From contig JBLHXN010000001.1 of the NCBI GenBank assembly GCA_047630355.1, forward strand, positions 1 to 64,000: a DNA stretch of 64,000 nt. Direction: 5' to 3'. Every line of letters starts with the position of its first letter. Position 1 is the first letter of the stretch. A program made the position numbers and the translations under genes. Positions 8,886-18,474 of the stretch are shown in pieces. Source of the DNA: JANQUM01 sp047630355. Its GTDB lineage: Bacteria > Bacteroidota > Bacteroidia > Cytophagales > Spirosomataceae. The notes under the pieces are model-generated. The model saw only the letters and a program-made list of their open reading frames with translations. It did not search any database and had not been told where the DNA came from.

Positions 8886-9539
8886 TTACAACTGACCACC
8901 GTGTGTGTTGATATAATCAACCACTTCGTTGTAGTTTCTCATATTTACTCCGGCGTTTTGCATCGCTTGTCCGAACGTTTGTTGGATAGTGATATATTTA
9001 ACGTCAACTGAATTTGTTGGAGCATAAGTACGGGTTCCGTTAAGAGCTACCTGACGATAGTTAAATTGTACCGAACCAGTTTGGTAACCGAAGCTCATAT
9101 ATTCTTTTGAACCGTCTCCATCCTTGATGAATTCGATTGGAAGAGCTTGCCATTTTGTGCCTAATTTCACAAATGCCTGAACAGTTTTATCGGCTGTGAT
9201 CATAGCGTCTGAAACTAAGACTCCACCCCAAGTACTTGATGTGTTTGTGCCAATACCTGCAATTTGTACCTGCTTCCAGTCAGCTGGGCTGACTGATACT
9301 TCTTTACTGGTTACGTTAGCGTTACCATCTTTTCCATTGGTTCCGTTTGTTCCAGCAGTACCTTGAGTACCGATAGCACCAGCAGGTCCGACAGCACCAG
9401 CGATACCTTGTCCACCTTGTGGTCCTTGTGCTCCCTGAGATCCTTGATCACCTTGGGGTCCAACGGGGCCTTCACATGATGTTAAAGAAACTGCCGCAGA
9501 TAGAAGAAACACAGATAAAAGTTTAAACACTTTCTTCAT
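8886..9539 (-). CDS. Collagen-repeat lipoprotein
   Basis: A 217-residue protein from ATG 9539 (a TTG three codons upstream is possible). It has a lipoprotein signal with lipobox SLTSC, so Cys22 would be lipidated. Immediately after it come 17 uninterrupted Gly-X-Y triplets (about residues 24-74, beginning GPVGPQGDQGSQGAQGPQGG), a collagen-like triple helix. The C-terminal 140 residues form a separate domain with no motif I recognise, ending VDYINTHGGQL. The protein should project from the outer membrane as a homotrimeric stalk with a C-terminal head. Collagen-like lipoproteins with this N-terminal arrangement occur in Bacteroidota, but their ligand is not known. Single-gene unit, closed by the hairpin at 8829. 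Confidence 0.85.
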   Translation of the reverse strand: MKKVFKLLSVFLLSAAVSLTSCEGPVGPQGDQGSQGAQGPQGGQGIAGAVGPAGAIGTQGTAGTNGTNGKDGNANVTSKEVSVSPADWKQVQIAGIGTNTSSTWGGVLVSDAMITADKTVQAFVKLGTKWQALPIEFIKDGDGSKEYMSFGYQTGSVQFNYRQVALNGTRTYAPTNSVDVKYITIQQTFGQAMQNAGVNMRNYNEVVDYINTHGGQL

Positions 9540-9686
9540 AATTTTCAAAAGTTTGAATGAGATAAATTATTATGACTATGAGATTATTAGCAATATTATT
9601 TATTATTTTACAACTTTGCAAACACACAACCGCTATTATTTATTTAACGGTTAAAATAATGTTAGACCACATTTCGTCATAATATA

Positions 9687-10154
9687 ATGCAAACAATAGA
9701 CGCTCTCTCGCAAGTTGCCGAATTTCACCGAACTTTTCACCATCCAATCTTAAAAAATCCTCAAATTCCGTCGGATAAGAGGGCTTCGCTCAGAATTGCG
9801 TTAATTGCTGAGGAGTTAAAAGAACTCGAAGAGGCAATTGAAGCCAAAGATATTGTAGAAGTAGCTGATGCACTCTGCGATATTCAATATGTATTAGCCG
9901 GAGCTATTTTAGAATTTGGTTTGGGTGATAAATTTCGGGAATTATTTGATGAAGTTCAACGCTCTAATATGAGCAAGGCGTGTAACACAGAGGAAGAGGC
10001 ACAAGCCACCGTCAAGCATTATGAAGTCAAAGGTTTTCCGTGCGAATACGAAAAAGACGGAGACAAGTTTTTAGTATTCCGTACTGCTGATCGTAAAACG
10101 TTGAAAAGCATTAACTACTCAACAGCTGATTTAAAGACAATTATTGAAAAATGA
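9687..10154 (+). CDS. MazG/PRA-PH-like nucleotide pyrophosphohydrolase
   Basis: The 155-residue all-alpha protein has the signature of the all-alpha NTP pyrophosphatase superfamily: EELKELEEAIEAKD near residues 47-60 (the E-x-x-E helix) and VADALCDIQYVLAG near 64-78 (the E/D-x-x-D helix), which bind Mg2+ and the diphosphate. The C-terminal part (SNMSKACNTEEEAQ) matches the larger phage-like or HisE-like subgroup that acts on nucleotides rather than on phosphoribosyl-ATP specifically. It overlaps the next gene by four bases (ATGA), so the two are translationally coupled. The exact nucleotide substrate cannot be told from sequence. Confidence 0.8.
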   Translation: MQTIDALSQVAEFHRTFHHPILKNPQIPSDKRASLRIALIAEELKELEEAIEAKDIVEVADALCDIQYVLAGAILEFGLGDKFRELFDEVQRSNMSKACNTEEEAQATVKHYEVKGFPCEYEKDGDKFLVFRTADRKTLKSINYSTADLKTIIEK

Positions 10155-10804
10155 CTGAAATTCAGGAAAAATATCAGGCGATAGCCGATCAACTTGTAGG
10201 TAAGAATGTAACGCTCGTTCCGGTTTCAAAAAAGAAGCCAGTGGAAGACTTGATGCAGGTTTATGAAATCGGTGGACGAATTTTCGGTGAAAACTATGTG
10301 CAGGAACTTACGGAGAAGCATGAGCAAATGCCCAAAGATATTGAGTGGCATTTATTGGGTCATTTACAGCGAAACAAGGTAAAATACATCGCCTCGTTTA
10401 TAAATTTGATTCACTCAGTTGATAGTTTAAAATTGCTACGGGAAATCAATAAGCAAGCTGCTAAAAATGAGCGAGTAATTAACTGCTTATTGCAGGTATT
10501 TATTGCCGAAGAAGATTCCAAAACGGGCATGGACGAAAACGAATTGCCCGAAGCTCTCGCTGCCCTCTCGGATTTGCCGAATGTCAAAGTTGTAGGATTG
10601 ATGGGAATCAGCACGTTTACCGATAATAAGGAAGTGGTAACTCGTGAGTTTCGTCACTTAAAAAAGCTGTACGACGAAGGTAAAGGCTCGCATTCCGAAT
10701 GGAATGTTCTATCTATGGGAATGAGCGGCGATTGGCAAATGGCAACTGAAGAAGGAAGTACTCTAATTCGAGTAGGAACTTCCATCTTCGGAGCAAGGAA
10801 GTGA
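10151..10804 (+). CDS. yggS: Pyridoxal-phosphate homeostasis protein (YggS/PROSC family)
   Basis: The 217-residue protein has the family pattern in order: LVPVSKKKP with the PLP-binding Lys near residue 27, FGENYVQE, EWHLLGHLQRNKVK, IHSVDS, LLQVFIAEEDSKTGMD, GLMGIST, LSMGMSGDWQMA and IRVGTSIFGAR at the C-terminus. YggS is a fold-III PLP protein without known catalysis that keeps free pyridoxal phosphate and amino/keto acid pools in balance in the cytosol. Its start overlaps the MazG-like gene by four bases. It is convergent with the ABC exporter gene at 10893. Confidence 0.93.
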   Translation: MTEIQEKYQAIADQLVGKNVTLVPVSKKKPVEDLMQVYEIGGRIFGENYVQELTEKHEQMPKDIEWHLLGHLQRNKVKYIASFINLIHSVDSLKLLREINKQAAKNERVINCLLQVFIAEEDSKTGMDENELPEALAALSDLPNVKVVGLMGISTFTDNKEVVTREFRHLKKLYDEGKGSHSEWNVLSMGMSGDWQMATEEGSTLIRVGTSIFGARK

Positions 10805-10892
10805 AAGTTTCTGAGTTGCTCTTGTTAATCGAAAGGCGACAAACATGTCCGTCCGCCTGAGACTGTCCGGGACACGCTGTAGAAGGCCCAAC

Positions 10893-12716
10893 TTACACTT
10901 CCTGCAACTGTACTAAGTTTCGATAAATACCACTTTTTACTTCGTACAGGCTTTGGTGCGTTCCGCGTTCGGCAATTTCTCCGTTTTTAATAACCAGTAT
11001 TTCGTCGGCGTTTTGAATGGTGCTTAATCGGTGAGCAATGACCAACGATGTTCTGTTTTTCATCAATTTAAATAATGCGTCCTGCACCAGCTTTTCGGAT
11101 TCCGTATCCAACGCTGAAGTGGCTTCGTCCAATAACAATATTGGAGGATTTTTGAGGATCGCCCGGGCAATTGAAATACGTTGTCGCTGACCGCCCGAAA
11201 GCTTTCCGCCACGATCGCCGATAGAAGTTTCGTAACCGTTTGGCTGTTGCATGATAAAGTCGTGGGCGTTCGCAATTTTCGCCGCTGCAATAATTTCTTC
11301 TTTTGTCGCTCCGCTTCCGAAAGCAATGTTGTTTAAAATCGTATCATTAAACAGAATAGCTTCCTGCGTAACCACGCCCATCTGTTTACGTAAAGATTCC
11401 TGTGAAATGGTTTTTATATCAATTCCGTCGAGCAAAATTTGTCCGCTTGTCGGATCATAAAACCTCGGTATCAAATCCGCGATGGTAGACTTCCCGCCGC
11501 CCGAAGGTCCTACGAGAGCAACGGTCTTTCCTTTAGTAATTTCAAAATTCACTTTTTTCAAAACCGTTGTATCGGCATTGTAAGCAAACGAAACGTTCCT
11601 AAAAGTAAGGTTTTTTGAGAATTCTTCAATTTGTACGGCGTTTTTCTTGTCTTGAATATCGGGCCGCATTTCAATGATTTTCAAAATGCGTTCGCCGGAA
11701 GCGATACCACGCTGTGAAGTGCTAACTGATTGTGCGATTGTTTTTGCCGGACGAACCACCTGTGAAAATAACGCAATGTAAGCGATGAATAAAGAAGCGG
11801 ATAAATCACTACTTTCCGATAAAATCAGACTTCCGCCGAAAAGAAGCAATGAGGCAACCATGGTAACACCAACTACTTCAGAAAAAGGACTTGATAATTC
11901 ACGACGCACGGCGTAAGAAAAACTAGATTTTTTATAGGCGTCATTTTCTACTCTGAATTTTTCTCCGATAAACGTTTCCGCAAAAAAAGCTTTTACTATC
12001 CGCATTCCGCCAAAAGCCTCGTCCATGATACTCATCAAATTACTCAGACGGGTTTGACTGTCACCGGCATCGCGGCGTAACCGCTTTTGGGTAACGCCCA
12101 GAAATATTCCTGTAATGGGTATCACGATTAGTGCAAAAAGGGTGAGCTGTACAGAAATACTAAACAACGCAATGATGTAACCAATTAGCAGAAATAACTC
12201 TTTTATAGCCGCCGAGAAAGTATTGGCAATAGAGTTTTCTACTTCCTGCACATCTGTTATGATATGAGAGATTAGGCTTCCTTTGCGTTCGTTGCTGAAG
12301 TAACCCAAGTGTAAATACATGGTTTTTTCAAAGACTTCCTGCCGAAGGTTAGAAACCATATTTACCTTGAAACCCTCAAGTAATCGTAAACTTAGGTAAC
12401 GAAAAATATTTGCGATAAAAATGCTGACAATAATCGTGGCACACACAAACTGCAAACCTTTCAGTTTTCCTTCAGATTCAATAATCAATGCGAAGTAGTA
12501 TTGGAAGTAATCCAGCGGATTCCAACCGTTTGGTTTAACTGACATGGTTGCGAGAGCATCCGCTCCAACTTGATTGAAAAGAATTTCAAGTAGCGGTTTG
12601 AGCAAAACCAGGTTTAAAATTCCGAAAACACTGGCAATGAGCGAAGTGAGAATAAAAGGAATCAAAAACTGACGGATACGTCCGGCGTAAGCTAATAACT
12701 TTAGGTACGTTTTCAT
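10893..12716 (-). CDS. MsbA-like ABC transporter, fused permease and ATPase
   Basis: A 607-residue half-transporter: six membrane helices in residues 15-340, then a nucleotide-binding domain with Walker A GPSGGGKST near residue 403, signature LSGGQRQRISIARAI near 503, Walker B ILLLDEATSALD near 525 and the H-loop IAHRLST. It would work as a homodimer in the inner membrane. The type is that of lipid A or glycolipid flippases (MsbA), and single-copy genes of this kind usually serve lipid A-core export in Bacteroidota, though multidrug exporters have the same layout. It is alone on the minus strand. Confidence 0.85.
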   Translation of the reverse strand: MKTYLKLLAYAGRIRQFLIPFILTSLIASVFGILNLVLLKPLLEILFNQVGADALATMSVKPNGWNPLDYFQYYFALIIESEGKLKGLQFVCATIIVSIFIANIFRYLSLRLLEGFKVNMVSNLRQEVFEKTMYLHLGYFSNERKGSLISHIITDVQEVENSIANTFSAAIKELFLLIGYIIALFSISVQLTLFALIVIPITGIFLGVTQKRLRRDAGDSQTRLSNLMSIMDEAFGGMRIVKAFFAETFIGEKFRVENDAYKKSSFSYAVRRELSSPFSEVVGVTMVASLLLFGGSLILSESSDLSASLFIAYIALFSQVVRPAKTIAQSVSTSQRGIASGERILKIIEMRPDIQDKKNAVQIEEFSKNLTFRNVSFAYNADTTVLKKVNFEITKGKTVALVGPSGGGKSTIADLIPRFYDPTSGQILLDGIDIKTISQESLRKQMGVVTQEAILFNDTILNNIAFGSGATKEEIIAAAKIANAHDFIMQQPNGYETSIGDRGGKLSGGQRQRISIARAILKNPPILLLDEATSALDTESEKLVQDALFKLMKNRTSLVIAHRLSTIQNADEILVIKNGEIAERGTHQSLYEVKSGIYRNLVQLQEV

Positions 12717-12930
12717 TAAATGTGGCGGCGTTGCGGTTTGTTTACGCTCGGCAACTTGCGGTAAAGTTCGTTAAATTAGGTGAATAGATTTGTGTTGCGA
12801 GCTAATTTCAACCTAAAATGAGTTGCAATTCTAAACTAAAGCCGCTTTGGGGAAAGGATGAAGATGCATTTTTAAATTTTTTTAGTAATTTCGTAACTCT
12901 TGAATCCTAACGTATAAAATTAAATATCAA

Positions 12931-14751
12931 ATGTTTAAAAAACTCATTAGTTTGGCAGCTGTATTTGTCATTTTGACAAACGCATTTGCACAAACAACAA
13001 TTCCGCTGAATGACTTGTCGGCATTCAAAAAGTCTGCGGATAACTGGCGAATAGTCAGCGACGTAAATGTAGATTTATCAAAAGAGAATGTAATGATAAC
13101 TTCTCCCGGAACGGGCGTTTTGGCTTGTATTCACGAAAGAGGGAAATACGGTGCTGAATACGAACTTTATTCCAAATTTGAACACGGTGATTTAGATATC
13201 GAAATGGACTTCTTATTGGCAAAAGGAGCTAATTCAGGCATTTATTTACAAGGTCAATATGAATTACAACTTTACGATAGCTGGGGAAAACCAACGGCTA
13301 AGTATAACGACGTTGGGGGAATCTACGAACGTTGGAACGATGATATGCCCGAAGGTCAAAAAGGCTACGAGGGAATTGCTCCCCGCACAAATGCGGCGAA
13401 AGCTCCGGGTTTGTGGCAGCACATCAAAATATCTTTTCAGGCTCCAAGATTTGATGCTTCAGGAAAGAAAACTCAGAACGCTAAATTCGTAAAAGTAGAA
13501 CTTAACGGCACAACGCTTCACGAAAACGTGGAAGTTACGGGTCCTACTCGTGGGCCAATGAAAGCTAACGAAGTGGCAACTGGCCCGTTACGGATTCAGG
13601 GAGATCACGGCTCGGTAGCCCTCCGAAATATTAAGTACAGTAACTATAATCAGCCTTCTGCTACAATGTCTGATATCCGGTACAACGTTTATTACGGAAG
13701 CTGGATGGAAAACGTTGACTTATCAACGCTAGAAGCTAAAGACCGTGGAAAGGTTGAACAACTGACGTGGGAAGTAAGTAAAGAGTCTAATAATTATATT
13801 ATTGATTATAAGGCAAAAATGGACGCTCTCGTTGACGGGAAATATACTTTTCACTACCAAATATCAGGAAATACGTTGTTAAAAGTAGATGGAAAAGCCG
13901 TTACTAAAAACGATTGGTCAACAGCTACTGAACCCGCCGAAGTAACTGTTGATTTAGAAAAAGGAATGCACTCAATAGAAATTATTAATAATAAACGTGA
14001 TGGTTGGTTAAAGCCCGCCATTGGGTTTTGGATTAGCGGACCGGGTTTTCGGGCAACACCTTTTCACAGCATCAGTTCTATGTTAGCGGGTAAACCTGCC
14101 GACCCGATTTTGGTTCACGCAGATAAGCCGATTGCCTTACGAAGCTTCATGGATTTTAAAAAATCACCGGAAGATAAAAACCATCGGGTTGTACACGCCA
14201 TTTCAGTAGGACATCCTTCTGGGCTGCATTATACCTACGACATGGACAACGCATCGTTAGTGCAAGCGTGGCGGGGAGATTTCTTAGATGCTACGCCAAT
14301 GTGGGAAAACCGTGGCGATGGTTCGTCCCGCCCAATGGGCAAAGCCTTGCCGTTGAGCGTTGACTTTTTAGTGAATAAGTCTTCAGCGGACGGTGCTTGG
14401 AAAGCTGATACTACCGGAAGTGATTACAAGCCACTTGGTTACAAAATGATGGAATCTGGAATTCCGACGTTTATGTTCAATGCTTACGGAGCTTCGGCGA
14501 CGGATGCAATTCGGGTAAAAGACGGAAAGATACTTGAGCGGACGCTAATATTTGAAAAAGCTTCAAATGGCTTGATGGCAAAAATAGCCGACGGAATGAA
14601 AATCGAAAAAGTAAGCGGCGATTTATACGCCATTGATGATAAATCATATTTCGTGAAAGCAGCGAACGCTAAAATCAGAAATGTGAATGGGAAACAACAG
14701 TTGGTATTACCGATAAGTAACGGGGCAATAACTTACGAGTTGATGTTTTAA
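12931..14751 (+). CDS. Secreted DUF1080 (3-keto-disaccharide hydrolase-type) protein
   Basis: A 606-residue exported protein (signal MFKKLISLAAVFVILTNAFA). Residues 25-240 are a DUF1080 concanavalin-like fold, with GDLDIEMDFLLAKGANSGIY, GQYELQLYDSW and DHGSVALRNIKY. Residues about 250-370 resemble a PA14-type sugar-binding module (DGKYTFHYQISGNTLLKVDG and GMHSIEIINNKRDGWLKP). The last 200 residues (HPSGLHYTYDMDNASLVQAW) form a domain also seen with heme proteins of this type. DUF1080 members hydrolyse 3-keto-glycosides made by periplasmic oxidases or simply bind glycans. The next gene, 106 bases on, is a propeller-cytochrome c, suggesting a periplasmic sugar-oxidation pair. Substrate unknown. 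Confidence 0.8.
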   Translation: MFKKLISLAAVFVILTNAFAQTTIPLNDLSAFKKSADNWRIVSDVNVDLSKENVMITSPGTGVLACIHERGKYGAEYELYSKFEHGDLDIEMDFLLAKGANSGIYLQGQYELQLYDSWGKPTAKYNDVGGIYERWNDDMPEGQKGYEGIAPRTNAAKAPGLWQHIKISFQAPRFDASGKKTQNAKFVKVELNGTTLHENVEVTGPTRGPMKANEVATGPLRIQGDHGSVALRNIKYSNYNQPSATMSDIRYNVYYGSWMENVDLSTLEAKDRGKVEQLTWEVSKESNNYIIDYKAKMDALVDGKYTFHYQISGNTLLKVDGKAVTKNDWSTATEPAEVTVDLEKGMHSIEIINNKRDGWLKPAIGFWISGPGFRATPFHSISSMLAGKPADPILVHADKPIALRSFMDFKKSPEDKNHRVVHAISVGHPSGLHYTYDMDNASLVQAWRGDFLDATPMWENRGDGSSRPMGKALPLSVDFLVNKSSADGAWKADTTGSDYKPLGYKMMESGIPTFMFNAYGASATDAIRVKDGKILERTLIFEKASNGLMAKIADGMKIEKVSGDLYAIDDKSYFVKAANAKIRNVNGKQQLVLPISNGAITYELMF

Positions 14752-14857
14752 CAACTCGCTTTCAGCCCGGCCAATTTACTCCCGTCGGAGAAGAAACATA
14801 GAAATATTAAACAAAGATCAGCCAAAGGTAACTGCCAATGGCTATTAGCTATAAAAA

Positions 14858-16825
14858 ATGAAAAACATAATCAAATATTTACTCGTCTCGCTGATCGGAT
14901 TTAGCGGATCGAATCTAATGGCTCAGGAATCGCCGACGGAAGAAGATTTCTACAAAATTGTAACGCCCGCCGTACCAGAAGGCATTCTGCTCGAAGTAGG
15001 CGGATTGGTAACATTACCAAACGGTTCTTTAGCAATTTCTACTCGTCGCGGAGACGTTTGGGTTGTTGATAATCCTACCAGTCCGAAGCCGTATTTTAGA
15101 AAGTTCGCTTCGGGTTTGCACGAGATTTTAGGTCTTGAGTATAAAGACGGTGCTTTGTACTGTGCCCAACGTGGAGAATTAACAAAGTTAGTTGACACCG
15201 ATGGAAACGGAGAAGCTGATTTGTATCAGACGGTTCATGCCTGGCCAGTTTCAGGACATTATCACGAATATTCTTTCGGACCGAAAGTTGCCCCCGACGG
15301 CAATTTTTTTGTGAGTGGAAACGTAGCATTCGGAAATCAAGAATGGTGGCGGGGCGAAAGCCGCGTTCGTACCCGTGGTTGGATTCAAAAAATCACGCCC
15401 GATGGTAAAATTATTCCGTGGGCAACGGGCGTACGTTCACCCGCTGGGTTGGGTATGATTGACGGTGAGTTATTTTATACTGACAACCAGGGTGACTGGG
15501 TTGGATCAGGTGGAATTTGGCATGTGAAAAAAGGTGCTTTTATGGGACATCCTGCTGGATTAGCATGGACAGGAGATAAGAACTCTCCCGTAAAACTAAC
15601 CGAAGAGCAATTTTACGCCGAGCGTGATATTCGTCAGGCAGACAACGGAAACGGTGGTTTTTCTAAACCCGAAAACGTAGTGGACGAAGAACACGTAATG
15701 CTTTTTGAACTCAAAGAAAAGTACCCAATGGTACAAACGCCTGCCGTTTGGTTACCACACGGAATCTTAGGAATTTCAAATTCTGAACTTGTCAAAGATG
15801 GCACAATGGGCGGCTTCGGACCTTTCGCTGGTCAAGTTTTTGTCGGTGATCAGGGGCAATCCAAAATTATGCGAGTTTTCATGGAAAAGGTAGACGGTGA
15901 ATATCAGGGAGCCGCCTGGGATTTTCGCAAGGGATTTCAATCTGGTGTCATGCGAATGGTTTGGGCAAAAGACGGCTCATTATTCGTTGGAGAAACCAAC
16001 CGCGGTTGGGGTTCAGCGGGTGATGCTAATCAAGGATTACAACGTTTAGTTTGGAACGGGAAAGTGCCATTTGAAATGTTAACTTGTAAAGCAACATCAG
16101 ACGGTTTTGAAATAGACTTCACTATGCCCGTTGATCGTAAATCTGCTGAAGATTTAGCGTCGTACAATGCTAGTAGCTTTATTTACAAGCACCACGCAGC
16201 TTATGGTTCGCCGCCAATCAATCGGGAAGAACTGGAAATTAAAGGAGTCAAAGTCTCGGAAGATGGTCGTAAAGTGCGTATCGTCCTGGACGGTTTAAGA
16301 GAATACTATTTACACGAGTTGAACCTTACCGGACTGCGTTCTGCAAATACGTATTATAACCTCGTTCATCCAACAGTTTATTACACGTTGAACAATATCC
16401 CGACGGGAGAAAAAGCTAAGCTTTCAACGTATTCAACTATAAACTCAAGTGCCGCAAAAGCTGCTTCGGCTTCGGCAAGTGTAAAAAAACTTGTTTCGCC
16501 AGATGGTCAAAATCAAGCGGGAGCCGCCGCTCCGGGAGCCGTTGCTTCGAAAGTTGTTGCCGCCGTAAAACCCACTTATGATAGCATGAAACCATTGCTT
16601 ATGAAACACACGTGCCTTGCCTGTCACGCCGAAGGTAAAAAGGTTATCGGGCCATCATTTGCGGATATTGCCAAACGTAAATATAGCGACGAGCGTATCG
16701 TAGAGTTAATTTATCAGCCTGAGCCGCAGAATTGGCCAGATTATTCTACACCAATGATGGCAATGCCGCAAGTGCCTAAGCCAGATGCGATGAAAATTGC
16801 GGGATATATAAACTCATTGCGTTAA
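14858..16825 (+). CDS. Periplasmic beta-propeller dehydrogenase-like protein with C-terminal cytochrome c domain
   Basis: A 655-residue exported protein (signal MKNIIKYLLVSLIGFSGSNLMA). Residues 40-400 carry propeller blades of the type in PQQ-dependent sugar dehydrogenases and related secreted proteins (GLVTLPNGSLAISTRRGDVW, GVRSPAGLGMIDGELFYTDN, MRMVWAKDGSLFVGETNRGW). Residues about 570-655 are a cytochrome c domain: CLACH at 586-590 binds heme and the Met in TPMMAMPQVP is the likely sixth ligand. The protein would oxidise a substrate, or receive electrons from a partner, and pass them to a periplasmic acceptor. It is probably co-transcribed with the DUF1080 gene in front. The propeller catalytic residues cannot be confirmed, so a purely structural role is possible. 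Confidence 0.8.
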   Translation: MKNIIKYLLVSLIGFSGSNLMAQESPTEEDFYKIVTPAVPEGILLEVGGLVTLPNGSLAISTRRGDVWVVDNPTSPKPYFRKFASGLHEILGLEYKDGALYCAQRGELTKLVDTDGNGEADLYQTVHAWPVSGHYHEYSFGPKVAPDGNFFVSGNVAFGNQEWWRGESRVRTRGWIQKITPDGKIIPWATGVRSPAGLGMIDGELFYTDNQGDWVGSGGIWHVKKGAFMGHPAGLAWTGDKNSPVKLTEEQFYAERDIRQADNGNGGFSKPENVVDEEHVMLFELKEKYPMVQTPAVWLPHGILGISNSELVKDGTMGGFGPFAGQVFVGDQGQSKIMRVFMEKVDGEYQGAAWDFRKGFQSGVMRMVWAKDGSLFVGETNRGWGSAGDANQGLQRLVWNGKVPFEMLTCKATSDGFEIDFTMPVDRKSAEDLASYNASSFIYKHHAAYGSPPINREELEIKGVKVSEDGRKVRIVLDGLREYYLHELNLTGLRSANTYYNLVHPTVYYTLNNIPTGEKAKLSTYSTINSSAAKAASASASVKKLVSPDGQNQAGAAAPGAVASKVVAAVKPTYDSMKPLLMKHTCLACHAEGKKVIGPSFADIAKRKYSDERIVELIYQPEPQNWPDYSTPMMAMPQVPKPDAMKIAGYINSLR

Positions 16826-16860
16826 ACATCGACCGTAAGATTCTATTTAATTAACAAATA

Positions 16861-16898
16861 AAAAATGCCCTTTCAGGATTTTCTGAAAGGGCATTTTT
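16861..16898. terminator. Bidirectional intrinsic terminator
   Basis: A perfect 16-bp stem (AAAAATGCCCTTTCAG and its complement) around a six-base loop, with A and T runs on either side. It serves both the cytochrome gene and the convergent ftsY gene. Confidence 0.9.
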
Positions 16899-16925
16899 GT
16901 AAAATAATAATTAAGAACTTACTGA

Positions 16926-17882
16926 CTATTTCTTAAACAGCGAATTCACAAATTCCATCTTGTTGAAAACCTGTAAATCAGTCATTTGCTCACCAACCCC
17001 AATGTATTTTACGGGAATTTTGAATTCATCCGAAATTCCTATGACCACGCCACCTTTTGCTGTGCCGTCAAGTTTTGTAATGGCGAGAGAATGCACTTCT
17101 GTCACTTTCGTAAATTCACGGGCTTGAATAACGGCATTTTGTCCGGTACTACCGTCTAAAACCAACATCACCTCGTGCGGAGCATCAGGCAGAATCTTTT
17201 GCATTACCCGCTTGATTTTAGCTAACTCGTTCATCAGGTTAATCTTTGTGTGTAAACGTCCAGCGGTGTCAATAATGATGACATCAGCATCCATTTCAAT
17301 GCCTTGTTTAATCGTATCGTAAGCTACCGAAGAGGGGTCGGTGTTCATTCCTCTGTCAACGACTGGAACTCCCACGCGGGCACCCCACAACTTTAACTGC
17401 TCCACGGCAGCGGCTCGGAATGTATCCGCAGCACCAAGTACTACCTTTTTTCCAGCTTTATTGAAATTATACGCCAGCTTTCCGATTGTGGTTGTCTTAC
17501 CCACGCCGTTTACGCCCACCACCATCATGACGTAAGGCTTTGGTAAGTATTCGGTTTCAAAACTATTTTCTACGTCCTGCGAGTTATTTTCGGAGAGTAA
17601 AGCGGCAGTTTCTTCCCGCAAAATACGGTCAAGTTCCTGAACATTCGTGTATTTATCTTCGGCGGCACGTTTCTCAATGCGTTCGATGATTTTGATAGTC
17701 GTACCGACGCCCACATCTGAGCTGATGAGAATTTCTTCGAGTTCGTCAAGAACTTCTTCGTCAACGGTTGACTTACCAACAACTGCCCGCGATAACTTAT
17801 CAAAAATATTGGTCTTGGATTTCTCTAAACCCTTATCAAGTGTTTCCTTTTTTTCTTTACTGAAAAAGTCAAATAACCCCAT
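16926..17882 (-). CDS. ftsY: Signal recognition particle receptor FtsY
   Basis: The start is taken at ATG 17882 (MGLFDFFSKEKKETLD), the normal FtsY beginning; a longer reading adds 23 residues with no family resemblance. The 318-residue protein has a short N-terminal helical region, the NG domain with P-loop VVGVNGVGKTTTIGKLA, then DTFRAAAVEQL, DTAGRLHTK, TKLDGTAKGG and GVGEQMTDLQVF. FtsY docks ribosome-SRP complexes at the membrane and hydrolyses GTP together with Ffh. The acidic A domain of proteobacterial FtsY is nearly absent, which is usual in Bacteroidota. Confidence 0.95.
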   Translation of the reverse strand: MGLFDFFSKEKKETLDKGLEKSKTNIFDKLSRAVVGKSTVDEEVLDELEEILISSDVGVGTTIKIIERIEKRAAEDKYTNVQELDRILREETAALLSENNSQDVENSFETEYLPKPYVMMVVGVNGVGKTTTIGKLAYNFNKAGKKVVLGAADTFRAAAVEQLKLWGARVGVPVVDRGMNTDPSSVAYDTIKQGIEMDADVIIIDTAGRLHTKINLMNELAKIKRVMQKILPDAPHEVMLVLDGSTGQNAVIQAREFTKVTEVHSLAITKLDGTAKGGVVIGISDEFKIPVKYIGVGEQMTDLQVFNKMEFVNSLFKK

Positions 17883-18006
17883 AATTGAATTACGATATAA
17901 GATGTACGACGGGATCGCCCGCCCGATTACAACTAAACTGTCTGAGTACAAAATAGAACAAAATTAACCTGTAAAAAGTCTTATGTCTTGCGTCTTTTTT
18001 CTTTGC

Positions 18007-18474
18007 TCAACTCAATAAAACTTTTCTCAACGCAATACAGTATCCAAGGTGCATGCCTTCGTGTACATTATTAAACATAATAGCTTCTTCAATTTCAGAA
18101 AGCGTAACACCAAAGCTTGTTGGATAGGCTTTGTATTCGTTGAATAAGCCAGCGGCGTAGTCTTTCTCCATTTGTAAAAGCGAAGCTTCCGAAAGCTTTT
18201 TCAACTCGTCGTACGCTTCTTTCGAAACGAAACCTTCGGGCTTAGTGCCTTTGCGGTACGCAGTGATGAGTTCGTTCGAGACAAATGTCTTATTTCCCGA
18301 TAACCCGTAGCACAGAAGCTGTTGTGTGGCAATGACGTGTCCGAAATTCCAAATCAAATTATTATTGAATCCATCAGGAGTTTGGTTTAATTCCTCGATG
18401 GTCAGACTGTCGAAGGTTTTTAGTATATTATTTCGGGTGATTTTTAAAATTTCAAGGGCGTATGCGGTAGTCAT
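18007..18474 (-). CDS. DinB-family four-helix protein
   Basis: The 155-residue protein fits the DinB/YfiT-like putative metalloenzyme fold: a first helix ALEILKITRNNILKTFD, the motif NLIWNFGHVIATQQLL with the first metal His near residue 46, and NNVHEGMHLGYCIALRKVL with two further His near 137-141. Members of this superfamily are thiol transferases (bacillithiol, mycothiol) or have unknown action. The substrate cannot be told. It lies alone between ftsY and a divergent peptidase gene. Confidence 0.8.
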   Translation of the reverse strand: MTTAYALEILKITRNNILKTFDSLTIEELNQTPDGFNNNLIWNFGHVIATQQLLCYGLSGNKTFVSNELITAYRKGTKPEGFVSKEAYDELKKLSEASLLQMEKDYAAGLFNEYKAYPTSFGVTLSEIEEAIMFNNVHEGMHLGYCIALRKVLLS

